Positions 12,031 through 23,213 of a stretch of DNA of 64,000 nucleotides are shown here, in pieces. This DNA comes from PMG-095 sp037200885. Its GTDB lineage: Bacteria; Myxococcota_A; Polyangia; Polyangiales; Polyangiaceae. The DNA lies in NCBI GenBank assembly GCA_037200885.1, contig JBBCIN010000003.1:1922001-1986000 (forward strand). The letters run 5' to 3'. Positions within the stretch are counted from its first letter, which is position 1, and every line of letters begins with the position of its first letter. The notes under the pieces were generated by a model. The model did not search any database. It saw nothing but the letters and a program-made list of their open reading frames with translations, and was not told the origin of the DNA. The position numbers were made by a program, and so were the translations under genes.

Positions 12031-12358
12031 CTGGTTCTGGGGTTTCGGTGTCCGGTGCTCTGCTTAGTGCCCCCCGAAAATATCTTCGCCGATCCGAATA
12101 GGTAACACGAGGGGTGGTCAAAAGTGAACCCGATCGACCGGCGCGTTCCCCCAGACGCGCGAGCTATCGGGCGCGCTCATGCCCGACGCGCCGCAAAACG
12201 CCCCGCGGCACGGCTGCCAAAATGCCCCCAAAACACCCCCCGTGCCGCAAAAAAAACGCACCGCCGGGCCGTCAGCCTACCCGCAAGTAGTGGCTGCAAC
12301 ATACGGTTGCCTTGCCTGGATTCGCGCTTGGCGGTTAACGCCGGGCTGCGCCCGCACG
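12031..12358. other. intergenic region with a 9-base inverted repeat
   Basis: No gene is visible in these 328 bases. They hold the upstream region of the minus-strand TIGR02265 gene and the downstream region of the Clp ATPase gene. An inverted repeat GCGGCACGG (12205-12213) and CCGTGCCGC (12240-12248) has a 26-base C/A-rich loop and a run of eight A after it. On the minus strand this puts T before the hairpin, so it is not a standard terminator on either strand. Its role is unknown. Confidence 0.5.
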
Positions 12359-14848
12359 TTACTCGGCGGCGCTGCTGGTGGCGGCATCGAGCACGTCGCA
12401 TTCGAGGTTTTCGCCCTCGACCGACAGCAGCAGGATGCTCTTCGGATGGAGCTCGCCACGTAGGATCTTTTCGGCCAAGGGCGCTTCGACCAAACGCGCA
12501 ATGGTGCGCTTCATCGGTCGCGCGCCGAGCGTCGGGTCGAAGCCGCCATGGTCGAGCAAAAATTCGACCACGTCGGGACCGAAGTCGAGGCGCAGGCCGC
12601 GTTGCGCGGAGAGTGCGCGACTGACCCCTTCGAGCAAACGGCGCGCAATCTCGCGTACCTCGTCGCGAGCCAACGGTGCGAACACCAATACCTCGTCGAT
12701 CCGGTTGTACAGCTCGGGAGCCAGCGCGCTACGCGCCGCGGCCACCACACGTTGCTCGAGGTCGGCGCGATCTTGCGCGTCGTTGCCGAAACCGACGCGG
12801 CGACGCGGCGAACTGCCGCTCTCTTCCGCGCCCAAGTTGGATGTCATCAAGATCACGGTGTTCGTGAAGTCGACCGTGCGCCCGCGCCCGTCAGTGAGTC
12901 GCCCCTCGTCGAACACGGCCAAAAACGCCGTCAGCACGTCCGGGTGCGCCTTCTCGAGCTCGTCCAACAAAATCACTTGATACGGCCTTCGACGTACCGC
13001 TTCGGTGAGCTGCCCGCCGGCCTCGTGTCCCACGTAGCCGGGGGGCGCGCCGATCAAGCGCGCAATCGCATGCGGCTCCGAGAACTCGGAGAGATCGACG
13101 CGAGTCATGGCTGTGTCGCAGTGAAACAAGACTTCGGCAATGGCCTTCGCGCTCTCGGTCTTGCCCACGCCCGTAGGGCCCAGCAAGAGAAACGTACCGA
13201 TCGGGCGACGCGAGCCAAGGCCGGCCGCGTTACGCCGCAAGATACGAGCAATGCGCCGGATCTGATCACCGTGACCGACCACGCGTTCGGCCAAGATTTC
13301 TTCCAAGCGCAGCATGCGGTCGCCATCCGCCTCGAGCAAGCGATCGACGGGCATGTCGGCGAGCTCAGCCACCACCTCCGCGACGCTTTCTGCCGTGACC
13401 TCGGCCTTGCCACGTCGGCGGGTACGCGCACCCGCCAAGTCCAAAATCGAGACCGCCTTGTCCGGCAATGCGCGTCCGGGCAAATAGCGCACTGACCAGC
13501 CCACCCCCAGCGCCAAGGCTTCGGTTTGATAGCGGACCTGATGATGCGCTTCGAGCCGAGGCTTGAGTGCATCGACGATCAAATACGCCTCTTCGCGACT
13601 CGGCTGTTCGACCTCCACCAGTGAGAAGCGACGAGCGAGGCCGGCGTCCGCGGCCAAGGCTTTCTGAAAGTCTTCGGGTGTGGTCGCGCCGATGCAGGGC
13701 AATTCCCCCCGCGAAAAAGCGATCTTGAGCTCCGAAGCGATCTCTTCTGCGGCCTCACCGATGAACAGCTGATGGATCTCGTCGAAAAAGATCACGACGC
13801 GCCCTTTGGCCGCGAGGACTTCCTTGCGTAGCGCGCCGACGCGCGACGCCAGCGCGCCCCGCACGCCGGTGCCCGCCACCAGCTCACTGACTGGGATCTG
13901 CACGATCACGCGATCGTCGAGTGAGAGCACGTCTTCGGCGGCCGCGATGCGCTGCGCCAGGCCGCGTACGATGCTCGTCTTGCCCACACCAGCGATGCCC
14001 ACGAGGCAGGGGTTGTTACCTTCGCGCTTGGCGAGCACGTCCAGCGCCTGCTCGATCACTGCATCCCGCCCCACCACCGGGTCGAGTTCGCCGCGCGCTG
14101 CGGCCAAGGTGAGGTTTCTGCCCAGAGAAGTCAGAGTCGGGAACTTGTGCGGGTCGAGCTCGAAGCGCTCCCACGGTTCCGGCTCTTTATGCAGGGGTTT
14201 TTCGAGCAACGGCAGCGGTTGAATCGCCCGCATCGAGCTCACTCGCTGCGCGCTGCTCGGCAAAGCCATCACGGGCACGACGACGCCGGCGCCACGCGAC
14301 TCGGGAGCCGGCGATGAACTGCTCTCGCCATTGATCGACTTGCGCGGCGGCGGGTACAGCGGGACCTTGACGGCGGTGGACACACGTCGCGGTTGGGGCA
14401 TCGGGGCTTCGCGCGGCTGCTCCGGCGACGCGCGACGCCGACCGACCAAGCCCAGACCGACTTGCACGGCTTGCGTCCGGAGTCGCGAGGTATCGACGTT
14501 CAAACCCTCGAGCACGCGGCGCGCGGAGCTGCGCGGCTCACTGACGAGCGCGACGAGTAGGTGAACCGCGGCTGCATCGCCGTCACCCATGCGGCCAGCG
14601 ATCTCACGGGCCCGTTGCAGGCACGCTTTGATCGGATCCTCCAGCTCCTCCTCGATCCCGCGGGCCGCACGAAGCAGCTCTTCAACGCCCAACTTGCGCT
14701 CGCGCAGTAAATCGCAGGCAGGGCTCGGACGCGCGGCGATCGCCGCCAGCAGGTGCGCGCTGGAAACGCGTTCCTTCTGCTGTTGCGCGAGCTCATCCGC
14801 GATCCGTTTCACGAGGGCGAGTTCGGACTCGAAGCGGGCACCGGTCAT
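12359..14848 (-). CDS. ClpA/ClpC-type AAA+ unfoldase
   Basis: This is an 829-residue double-ring AAA+ unfoldase. An N-terminal Clp_N double repeat (about 1-130) is followed by a Ser/Pro-rich linker, D1 (Walker A GIAGVGKTS, Walker B VVIFFDEIH) and D2 (GPTGVGKTESA, VILLDELEKAH, arginine region ELYNRIDEVLVF). There is no long M-domain of ClpB. The D1 pore loop reads GTGVRGAL where most Clp proteins have KYRGEF. D2 keeps the GYVG pore loop. A VGF tripeptide after SNLGAEESG sits where ClpC and ClpA carry the ClpP-docking loop. The ATG at 14848 was chosen because the longer reading runs into the gene upstream. Partner protease and substrates are not apparent; no type VI secretion genes are near. 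Confidence 0.85.
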   Translation of the reverse strand: MTGARFESELALVKRIADELAQQQKERVSSAHLLAAIAARPSPACDLLRERKLGVEELLRAARGIEEELEDPIKACLQRAREIAGRMGDGDAAAVHLLVALVSEPRSSARRVLEGLNVDTSRLRTQAVQVGLGLVGRRRASPEQPREAPMPQPRRVSTAVKVPLYPPPRKSINGESSSSPAPESRGAGVVVPVMALPSSAQRVSSMRAIQPLPLLEKPLHKEPEPWERFELDPHKFPTLTSLGRNLTLAAARGELDPVVGRDAVIEQALDVLAKREGNNPCLVGIAGVGKTSIVRGLAQRIAAAEDVLSLDDRVIVQIPVSELVAGTGVRGALASRVGALRKEVLAAKGRVVIFFDEIHQLFIGEAAEEIASELKIAFSRGELPCIGATTPEDFQKALAADAGLARRFSLVEVEQPSREEAYLIVDALKPRLEAHHQVRYQTEALALGVGWSVRYLPGRALPDKAVSILDLAGARTRRRGKAEVTAESVAEVVAELADMPVDRLLEADGDRMLRLEEILAERVVGHGDQIRRIARILRRNAAGLGSRRPIGTFLLLGPTGVGKTESAKAIAEVLFHCDTAMTRVDLSEFSEPHAIARLIGAPPGYVGHEAGGQLTEAVRRRPYQVILLDELEKAHPDVLTAFLAVFDEGRLTDGRGRTVDFTNTVILMTSNLGAEESGSSPRRRVGFGNDAQDRADLEQRVVAAARSALAPELYNRIDEVLVFAPLARDEVREIARRLLEGVSRALSAQRGLRLDFGPDVVEFLLDHGGFDPTLGARPMKRTIARLVEAPLAEKILRGELHPKSILLLSVEGENLECDVLDAATSSAAE

Positions 14849-14922
14849 CACCTGAGCGATCTGCCCGGAATCGAGAAAACGGCCAACTTTTCCAGCATTT
14901 GGCCGGCGGTCCAGGCCGCGCG

Positions 14923-16098
14923 TCAGCGGCTGAACAGCTCTTGCCCTCGAGCGTAATTCCAAACCGTGACCCGACTGGCTCCGCCGACGGCAACCAGCGG
15001 CTCGAACACGGAAATCGCTAGGTTTTTGTCCTCGACCACGGCGGCCAGCCAATCGTCCTCCGCGCTCGGAGCCAGCGCGGGCAACTCGCTCTCGAGGCGT
15101 GGCTCACCGGCGAAGTCCGTGACCAGCAGCGACCAGCGTCGAGGCTGCCCCGGCTGCGGGTCCTTGACCAAGACGAAGGCGAGCGCCTCGGTGTTGGCGG
15201 TGGCGGCATAGGCCGGCGCGGGCAGCCGGAAGCGCGCGACCACCGGCAGGCCGGCCGTCAACCGCAGCCGTAGCACCTCACCCGCTTTGCTGACGGCGAA
15301 GAATTCATCGAGGCGCTTGCCGGGCAGCAAACGAACTGGGGGATCGTCGCTGGGTGGGAACTCGAACTCGGCCCGGCTGCCGCGCGGCGCCTGACGCAGA
15401 AAGCCAGTTGCGGTGCGACAGACGATCGCGCCGTCACGCAATTGGGCCAGCGGCTGGAGGCATCCGTCGAAATGAAAGGCGCCCTCGAACGGCAAGATCG
15501 GGCCGGCCTCGCTTTCGAATGGGTACCAGTAAAGTTGTGGATCCTCTGGGTAGTAGACGAAGAAGTGATTCGGCTCTTCGAGATCAGGCAGCAGCAGCGA
15601 ACCAGGTAAGAACGTGACGTGAGGGAAGTGTTTCGCCGCCTTCGCGCGTGGCTCGAGGCGCGCACCTGCGGACGCGCCGATTGCGAACAGCGAACCGTCG
15701 GAGCCGTGAGCCACCGCGCGTACGGGCCCGACGCTCGCCTCCGTGATCACCTGACCTTGCTGGCTGTCGCGGAACGTCACCTTGTCCAAGCTCGCCTGCA
15801 GCAAGCGCCCGGTGCCAAACGCCAGCACCGCGCTCTGCATGGTGGGCGGAGCGATCTCGAGCCGCTGCTCACGCAACGAGCGCAGCGTTTGGACCACCGC
15901 GGATGGAAGCGGGGCTGGAGCCGATGCGGCTCTCGGCCGTTCCGCAGAGGCCTCAGCAACCACCGCTGAGGTGAAGGGCTTCGGCTCCGGAGGCGGCGCC
16001 TGACGTCCCGCGTGCTTACCGCCTTCATGACAGGCGCTGAGCCAAGCCAGGCAAGCCACCGCGACTGGCGCGCGCCTGATTGTTCGCGTGGCGCCCAT
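14923..16098 (-). CDS. lipoprotein with beta-propeller-like body
   Basis: This 391-residue protein starts with a signal peptide ending in the lipobox LSAC (about residue 23), so it should be lipid-anchored and exported. A Pro/Ala linker follows. The body has repeated strands of the kind seen in WD40 or beta-propeller proteins (FAIGASAGARLEP, FFVYYPEDPQLYWYPF, DEFFAVSKAGEVLRL, VTVWNYARGQ), but no sharp repeat motif. The ATG at 16098 was chosen because it places the signal peptide at the start. It is divergent from the next lipoprotein gene with only 47 bases between, and upstream of the Clp ATPase gene. The function is unknown. Confidence 0.6.
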   Translation of the reverse strand: MGATRTIRRAPVAVACLAWLSACHEGGKHAGRQAPPPEPKPFTSAVVAEASAERPRAASAPAPLPSAVVQTLRSLREQRLEIAPPTMQSAVLAFGTGRLLQASLDKVTFRDSQQGQVITEASVGPVRAVAHGSDGSLFAIGASAGARLEPRAKAAKHFPHVTFLPGSLLLPDLEEPNHFFVYYPEDPQLYWYPFESEAGPILPFEGAFHFDGCLQPLAQLRDGAIVCRTATGFLRQAPRGSRAEFEFPPSDDPPVRLLPGKRLDEFFAVSKAGEVLRLRLTAGLPVVARFRLPAPAYAATANTEALAFVLVKDPQPGQPRRWSLLVTDFAGEPRLESELPALAPSAEDDWLAAVVEDKNLAISVFEPLVAVGGASRVTVWNYARGQELFSR

Positions 16099-16145
16099 GA
16101 TGCTACGTTGACTTTCCCGCTCAGTCACGTCCGAGCGCAAGCACA

Positions 16146-16661
16146 ATGTTCCGCTATTTCCCCTTCGCCAAGCTCGTCACGTACGGCACAGCGCTGCTCG
16201 TGCTCGCGTCACTCACATTCACCGGCAGCGGCTGCAGTCGCTTCACGCGCACGAGGCAATGCCGCGCGCTGATTGCCCAAGTCAATCCGGCGCTCGACGA
16301 TGTGCTCACCATTACCCACGGCGGCGGCAATGGCAGTTCGGGCGGAAGCGGTGGCGCAGCGGGCGCAGCGGGCGCAGGCGGCAGCGCCGCCACGGGCAAC
16401 GGTTACATCGCGGCCGCGGGCCGCTATGAGCGCCTCGCAAAACAACTCGGGCCGATGGAATTCGGCAGCGAGGAGATGGCCAAGCTGGTCGCTGAGTACG
16501 CCGGCGTCTTGAATAGTGCCGCGGAAACTCTGCGCTCTCTCGCCGCGGCTCTGCAATTGAACAACGTCGCGGAGGCCGAGCGGCTCAACCGCGAGCTGGA
16601 CCGCATCAGCGCACATGAACGCTCCGTGGTCACGCGCATGGATTCATGGTGTCAGCCATAG
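16146..16661 (+). CDS. small exported lipoprotein with Gly-rich linker
   Basis: This 171-residue protein has an N-terminal hydrophobic helix ending in the lipobox-like TGSGC (about residue 30). A Gly/Ser/Ala linker (GGGNGSSGGSGG) separates it from a C-terminal helical domain with heptad-like spacing (LVAEYAGVLNSAAETLRSLAAALQ). A Cys occurs near the start of the mature part and another near the end (SWCQP). No family is recognised. It is transcribed away from the propeller lipoprotein gene; both promoters must lie in the 47 bases between or in the coding starts. Confidence 0.6.
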   Translation: MFRYFPFAKLVTYGTALLVLASLTFTGSGCSRFTRTRQCRALIAQVNPALDDVLTITHGGGNGSSGGSGGAAGAAGAGGSAATGNGYIAAAGRYERLAKQLGPMEFGSEEMAKLVAEYAGVLNSAAETLRSLAAALQLNNVAEAERLNRELDRISAHERSVVTRMDSWCQP

Positions 16662-16714
16662 CCAACTGAGCGAAGACCGCAGAAAGCAGGAGGCTGAGCG
16701 CCGCGCGAGCGGTC

Positions 16715-18202
16715 TCATTGCTTGACCACGCTCAGCGAGTAGGGACACATCGAGCCGGACCCGACGAGTGCGACCACGAACAGCCCGGCGACCGACGGGG
16801 TGACCACGAACGTCTTGTTCAGGGTATTGGGGGCAATTCCGGTATTGGCGATGATTGCGATGTCGCCCGCCGACGCCGAAAGATAGATCCCACCGGTCAC
16901 GCATTTGTTGGAGAACGTCAGCACGTACGGAACGTTTGCCTCGACCGGGACCTGGAAGAAGTCGACGCTGTCATCGGTGGTGTTGACTGTCGCGGAGACA
17001 TCGGCCCCGAGTGCGATCGGTGCAGCGGTATGCAAGGTATTGTTGGGCTCGTAAGTGACCGGGTCGTGCACCAGCCCATCTGCGGTGCTCGGGTAGACGA
17101 CGAAGTCGTACAGCGACGAGCCCGCTTGCGAAAACTGAAAGATCGAAGTGCCATTGGCGCTGGGGTGAACTTCACCGTAGGCAGTCGTTCCCGCCGCATA
17201 GCCTGTGGCCGTGAACAGCGAGACTCGCTGGCCCGTTGTCGGAATCAAGGTCCCGCCCAAATAGACGCCACCCCCGGTGGGCGTGAGGGTATATGCATAG
17301 TAGCGGTCCTTCACCGCCGGAAGACTGAAGTTGTCCACGATGTCTTTGGGAGGACTCAGTTGGGTTTCGATCATGGTCCCTAAGCTGAGCGGCGCTGCCT
17401 CACTCGGGGTGTCGTTCCATTCGAAGGTCACGGGATCGTGCTCGGCGCCAACGTCCGGGACGACGGATAGCTCGTAGTTGACTGCTCCCCCCGACGCTTG
17501 AAGATGAAGTACGACAGTGCCTGCTGAGGCTTGCGCAGGGAGCTCTGTATCGTAATTGCTGTTGGGCGCGATCCCGGTGGCGTTCAGAATCGTCGTGGTG
17601 TTGCTCGGACCAACGAACTGCGCACTGACGTACACTCCGTTCACGAGCGTCGTGTTCCAGAAGTTCACGCTATAGGTGACGCCGCTCTCCGCCTGGAAGG
17701 AGTAGTAATCATCGGCGTCCGCTGGCGGCGCGAGCGTTGAAACGAGCAAACATTGAAGGTCGATGGTCGTGGCCTGGCCAAGGGTATCGTTTGGCTCCTG
17801 TTGCGATGCGTTGCCACACGATTGCGGCCAGCCACCGCTTCCGCCGCTGGCACCACCGTGACCGCCATGGCCACCGGCGCCCGTAGTTCCGCCCGTCTCA
17901 TTAACGCCAGCCTCGCCACTCCCCGCTTCACCCGCAGAGCCAGCTTCAGAGCCACCCTCGCCCGCCTCTCCGCTCGCGTCGGGCTGCGAACCGCCAGGGC
18001 TGCCTCCGTTTTCGACTTCCCCTTCACCGCCGGAGCCGGCGGACAATCCATCGCCGCCGCTACTCCCGCCAGCGGTACCGGAACTCTCTGCAGATTTGGT
18101 GTTGATGTTGCAAGCCACCGCGGAAAGCGCGGCCAAAAACAGCGCTATCCCGCGCTGAGGACCCCGCGGACATGAATGCGTTGATGCCAGAAAGCTCGTC
18201 AT
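16715..18202 (-). CDS. lipoprotein with three PPC-like repeats
   Basis: This 495-residue exported lipoprotein has a lipobox LSAVAC, then a long linker of Gly, Ser and Glu. Three copies of a beta-sandwich unit follow, each opening with an EPNDT-like motif (QEPNDTLGQA, EWNDTPSEAAPLSLG, YEPNNTLHTAAPIALG) and containing the D(F/Y)(Y/F)SF-type strand. Such pre-peptidase C-terminal (PPC) domains usually sit at the end of secreted proteases or on surface proteins. No catalytic domain is present, so a surface or binding role is likely. The ATG at 18202 has GGAGGGAGG 6 to 12 bases upstream, which decides the start. Confidence 0.7.
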   Translation of the reverse strand: MTSFLASTHSCPRGPQRGIALFLAALSAVACNINTKSAESSGTAGGSSGGDGLSAGSGGEGEVENGGSPGGSQPDASGEAGEGGSEAGSAGEAGSGEAGVNETGGTTGAGGHGGHGGASGGSGGWPQSCGNASQQEPNDTLGQATTIDLQCLLVSTLAPPADADDYYSFQAESGVTYSVNFWNTTLVNGVYVSAQFVGPSNTTTILNATGIAPNSNYDTELPAQASAGTVVLHLQASGGAVNYELSVVPDVGAEHDPVTFEWNDTPSEAAPLSLGTMIETQLSPPKDIVDNFSLPAVKDRYYAYTLTPTGGGVYLGGTLIPTTGQRVSLFTATGYAAGTTAYGEVHPSANGTSIFQFSQAGSSLYDFVVYPSTADGLVHDPVTYEPNNTLHTAAPIALGADVSATVNTTDDSVDFFQVPVEANVPYVLTFSNKCVTGGIYLSASAGDIAIIANTGIAPNTLNKTFVVTPSVAGLFVVALVGSGSMCPYSLSVVKQ

Positions 18203-18404
18203 CGTCGACCTCCCTCCACTCGATGGTTCGGCGCCGCCGCGCGGTATCAGCTCCCGCAGCCGCGGGCGCGCTCGCCTTGCTAGAACGCCCATAGCACGTT
18301 CTGACTCTTGCTCACTACGCCTGGGGCCTTGGGACCTTCCCGAGTCGACGACTAAATAGCAACTTCATTCAAGCCTGCGGCGAGAGCAGGCGTGTTCTTC
18401 ACAG

Positions 18405-19205
18405 TCAGTACCAGAGCTGAAACTCGCGCTCACGTGCAGGAGCGAGAGCAGGTAGAGCGAGCCGTTGTAGTAACGCAGGCTTCCCGAGGGGATCGCTAGA
18501 TCCCACAGCTCTTAGCGTGTACCGCTCACCGTAGCTACCCTTTGCTCTCGAAGAACGCGCCGAGCTTCGTGGCGAACGTGTCCTGCCAAGGGTCGACGTT
18601 GAAGAAATGACGATCCAACATCACGTTCGAGACGACGCGCCAGGCGTCGGCGTCGAAGTCACCGTGGCCGGCATGCGCGCGCCTCGGATTGATCGGGAGC
18701 GAGCCCGGTCGTCGCATTGACGGTTTTCGGGAAGAAGGCGCGGCCTGCGCTGGCGGCGCTCTGCCAAAATTGCTGATTTTTGCTGTCGAAGCAGGCCCAA
18801 GCTTCGTAAAAGGACGGCAAGACGTAGGAAGCGTCGGTGTAGCGGGCGTTCACGCCGAACAGCACCAGCTTCGACGATTTATCGAACGTGCCAGCAGTGG
18901 CCATCTTGTCGAGCAGCGTCTTAGCCTGCGTCGAATACGCCAGGTCGCCGGTGCCATCGCCCCAACGCTTGGCCGCGAACAACAGCGCGGTGGCGAAATA
19001 TTCTTCTCCGTCAGGCGCGGAGCCCGATGAGATCACACCGCCCCGCGGGTTGAGCTGCCTTGTGCACGACATCGAGCAGGTACGCCTGATTGGTGCCGAG
19101 CTCGTAGTAGATGAGCTGTCGCTCGCGCTGCCGTGAAAGAGCTGCGTGAACGCGTCGTTGACGCGCGTCGACCTCGGCCTGGCTCTTCGACAAGATCTAC
19201 GAATC
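18405..19205 (-). pseudogene. decayed glycoside hydrolase family 8 gene (Rex-like)
   Basis: Pieces of a GH8 enzyme, close to reducing-end xylose-releasing exo-oligoxylanases, lie in order but in different frames. They are SQAEVDAR and VNDAFTQLFHGSAS, LIYYELGTNQAYLLDV, then a deletion, SAPDGEEYFATALLFAAKRW, ARYTDASYVLPSFYEAW, HGDFDADAWRVVSNVMLDR, DPWQDTF, SYGERYTL and RYYNGSLYLLSLLHVS, ending FQLWY and TGA at 18405. At least five frame changes and one internal loss prevent a full product. The 5' end stops near the end of the FGE-domain gene. There is no sign of a mobile element. Sequencing error cannot explain the missing internal part. Confidence 0.85.
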
Positions 19206-19211
19206 CCGACC

Positions 19212-20404
19212 TTAACCCTTCTTCTTCTTTTTCTTCTTCGCGTTCGCGCTCTCGCGCAGCCGGTGCTCCTCCAAATTCACCACCACCCTGCCGAAGCGAT
19301 ATTGGATCAGGCGTTGATAGGTGCCGGTTTCGTCGCCACCAATCATCCAAAGGTCACGCGCATCGCGATCGGTCTCGACGCTCGGCAACCAGTGCCGACT
19401 GGAGGCCCACGCGAGCAAGCTGACGCGACCGAGCAGGTTGCGAGTGATCGACACGCCGCACACCGGACGCCGACCGAGTCCAGAGCAGATGCGGGTCGCG
19501 AACAATTCCTCGTTGCCGATCGGACGCCAGAGCCATTGATGATCGACGCTGAGCCTGGCGCGCGCGCCCAATTCGGCGTCGGCGGAGGCCGGCAAGGCAT
19601 CGAGGATCTGCCCGAGCTGCGGCTTGTCGATCCGGCGGAGCGCCTCGAGATTCGCGCCGCGCTTGACGTCGAGCACGACCTCGACGGTGTTGGGCGGTCC
19701 CGCGCAACAGCGAAAGCCGAGCGTGCCACTCGGGCTTTCGGGCCGCTCTGCGCGAGCGTTCGCGCAGCGACCCACGAGCTCGCCCTCGGCTGAGTTGCCG
19801 CCCCGCACGCTGACCAACCCAGTGCCAGTGCCTCGGCCCCAGTCGCTGGCGGTCCATTCCCAAGCGCCGCCGTGCAGATCGCGGACTCCGAAATCGCTGC
19901 GACAGGAGACGCGAATGCCCGTGGGTCGCATCAGCGGGGCCGCGCCCGTTCCACAGCGCTCGGCGCGATAGCTTTCGCCGTATTCGTAGCGGTGATTGTC
20001 CGGTCCTTTGCAGGCACGCTCCCATTCGAGCTCGCTGCAAAGGCGTTTGCCGCGTTCGACGCAGAGGGCGGCCGCGGCGGCTCGAGTGACGTTGGTGAGT
20101 GGGATCGCCCCCTCCTCGTCGGGATAAGGGAAGACGTCGATGTAGTAACCCTTGAGGATGACTTGCTCGCCCGGCATTTCTTCGTCCGCGACTCGCGGCA
20201 GGCTGCCTTCGGGAGTACCGGCAACGAGCGGTCCGCGTGGCACCCAGACCATGCCTTGGCGTGGTTCGGGCGGCACCTCCGGCGGAGAAATGGACGAGCT
20301 AGCCGAGCTCTGGGGGGCGCTTTCGCTTGCCGGCGGGGCGCGGTGTGCCCGGCACTCGAAGCATAGACCGAGACAAATCAGCGTCGCAGCGTTCCGCCGC
20401 GGGC

Positions 20405-20408
<4 letters not shown>
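19212..20408 (-). CDS. FGE-sulfatase domain protein with poly-Lys tail
   Basis: This 398-residue protein has an N-terminal hydrophobic stretch with a Cys (FECR), perhaps a weak lipoprotein signal. It is followed by a formylglycine-generating-enzyme-like domain at about residues 50-235 (GMVWVPRGPLVAGTPEGSLP, RLCSELEWERAC, DLHGGAWEWTASDWG, VRGGNSAEGELVGRCANAR, GTLGFRCC). Many such domains in myxobacteria are not true formylglycine enzymes and act in binding or export. The C-terminal 160 residues are unfamiliar and end in seven Lys before Gly. It overlaps the NtrC-type gene upstream by 4 bases and is likely translated with it. Confidence 0.75.
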
Positions 20409-21835
<1,427 letters not shown>

Positions 21836-21872
21836 CGACGAATCTTCCGAGTCTGGGCAGCTTGCCTCGCCA

Positions 21873-23213
21873 CTACGGGCAGCGCGAGCCAGCCGCGCCT
21901 TGAGGGAGCAGCGCCGAACAATAAAAGAGAGCGGTCTTGCCGTTGCCGGGGGCGCCTGCGGCTATGATGTCACGCTTGTCGATGTGCGGCGTCACGATCG
22001 ACCGACCCAGGTCGTCGAAAGCTTCGGCGGAAGAGATGAATTTGGCGTCGACGAAGGCAGCATCGCTCGACCCTTCAGCGTCGTAAACCAAGAGCGCGCC
22101 GGCATTTTCTGCGCCACGCACCGTCATTTTCGGGGCGCCGACGATCACTTCACCGTCGCCGTCACCGTCGAGGTCGCCGACCGCGACCGCCGCGCCGAAC
22201 TCGGACGTCTCGCAACCGGTCAAGCTACTGGTCGAACCACAGCCAAACGAGTTGATCAGGGCTCCGGGCGGCAAGGACGAAAAACTGCACTCGCTCGAGG
22301 CCGTTGGGGGCAGCTCGAACAGCGCGGCTCCGTCGATCACGTGGACGTTGCTGTCGTCCGACACCACCAAGTCGTCGTTACCATCGCGGTTGACCTTTCC
22401 AGCCGCGAGCGCTCGGCCCATCCCATTGATCCCGCCCAAACAGCCGATGTAGCTAGAATTCGCGCTGTCGTCGGTTTTCCAGAGAAAGACCTCCGACTTG
22501 CCGGACACCCCCAACGCCAGCACGCGCCCCCCCGCGACCGCCAGTACGGCGAGCGAACGGCCGAAGCTCGGGTCGTCGACCTCCGCGCCGTTGGGCAGAG
22601 CGAGCTCGCTATACTGAGTGCTCTTTGCGGGGTAGAACCAAGCCAAATGCTTTTCGGGCAAGCTGACCAGAAGCAGCGGATCGTCCGTGCCATCGGTCGC
22701 CATCGGGTGATCGTCGGGTTGGTTCTGGGCCACGGCGCTCGCGAGCAGATCTTGAGCCTCCTTGGGCATGCTCAGGGCGTACTCGTGGGTATCTTTGCAA
22801 CGCACCACTAGGCCCTGCGTCCCAGCCGTGCCGCTGCCAACCGCAAAGCACAGCGGGCGGTGGACTTGATCCAGGCCGCTGGCGTTGGCAAAGCCCGCCG
22901 TGAGCGAGGACAGAAAACAATCGTCACCGGAGCAGTAGCTATCGATCGCAGTGGTCCCCGGAGAGTCCTGATTGCCGATTTCGTACAGCGCCGCGGGAGA
23001 GACGTTGGTTGCCCCGCCCACGAGCACCTCGGTCTGGCCCGCGTTCGTCGCTGTCGCCAGGCTCACGCCAAAGCCCTGCTTCATCGAGCCCGGCTTCTCG
23101 AGCAATACGATCGGCGAATTATCGGTCACGTCATCGAAGCGTGACCAAGAGCAGGCAAACGTGCTGAGGGCGAGGCAACCGAGCAGAGCGAGCTCGAGCA
23201 AGGAAGCGCGCAT
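21873..23213 (-). CDS. FG-GAP repeat lipoprotein
   Basis: This 446-residue lipoprotein has a signal peptide with lipobox STFAC at about residue 21. The body is a beta-propeller of the integrin alpha (FG-GAP) kind. Calcium-loop motifs are visible as KVNRDGNDDLVVSD and GDLDGDGDGEVIVGAP, and other repeats are degenerate (FGVSLATATNAGQTEVLVGG). Several Cys pairs may form disulfides. It shares its first base with the stop of the PEGA protein gene upstream, so the two are one unit. A role in adhesion or surface binding is typical for the fold but not shown here. Confidence 0.75.
   Translation of the reverse strand: MRASLLELALLGCLALSTFACSWSRFDDVTDNSPIVLLEKPGSMKQGFGVSLATATNAGQTEVLVGGATNVSPAALYEIGNQDSPGTTAIDSYCSGDDCFLSSLTAGFANASGLDQVHRPLCFAVGSGTAGTQGLVVRCKDTHEYALSMPKEAQDLLASAVAQNQPDDHPMATDGTDDPLLLVSLPEKHLAWFYPAKSTQYSELALPNGAEVDDPSFGRSLAVLAVAGGRVLALGVSGKSEVFLWKTDDSANSSYIGCLGGINGMGRALAAGKVNRDGNDDLVVSDDSNVHVIDGAALFELPPTASSECSFSSLPPGALINSFGCGSTSSLTGCETSEFGAAVAVGDLDGDGDGEVIVGAPKMTVRGAENAGALLVYDAEGSSDAAFVDAKFISSAEAFDDLGRSIVTPHIDKRDIIAAGAPGNGKTALFYCSALLPQGAAGSRCP

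Noticed and set aside
12205..12248. Hairpin with a run of A as a terminator
   Set aside because: The A-run follows the stem on the plus strand, so the T-run precedes it on the minus strand. Neither strand gives a normal terminator.
12359..14848. ClpV of a type VI secretion system
   Set aside because: The Val in the D1 pore loop fits ClpV, but the protein has a ClpP-docking-like loop, no M-like region is seen and no type VI genes are near.
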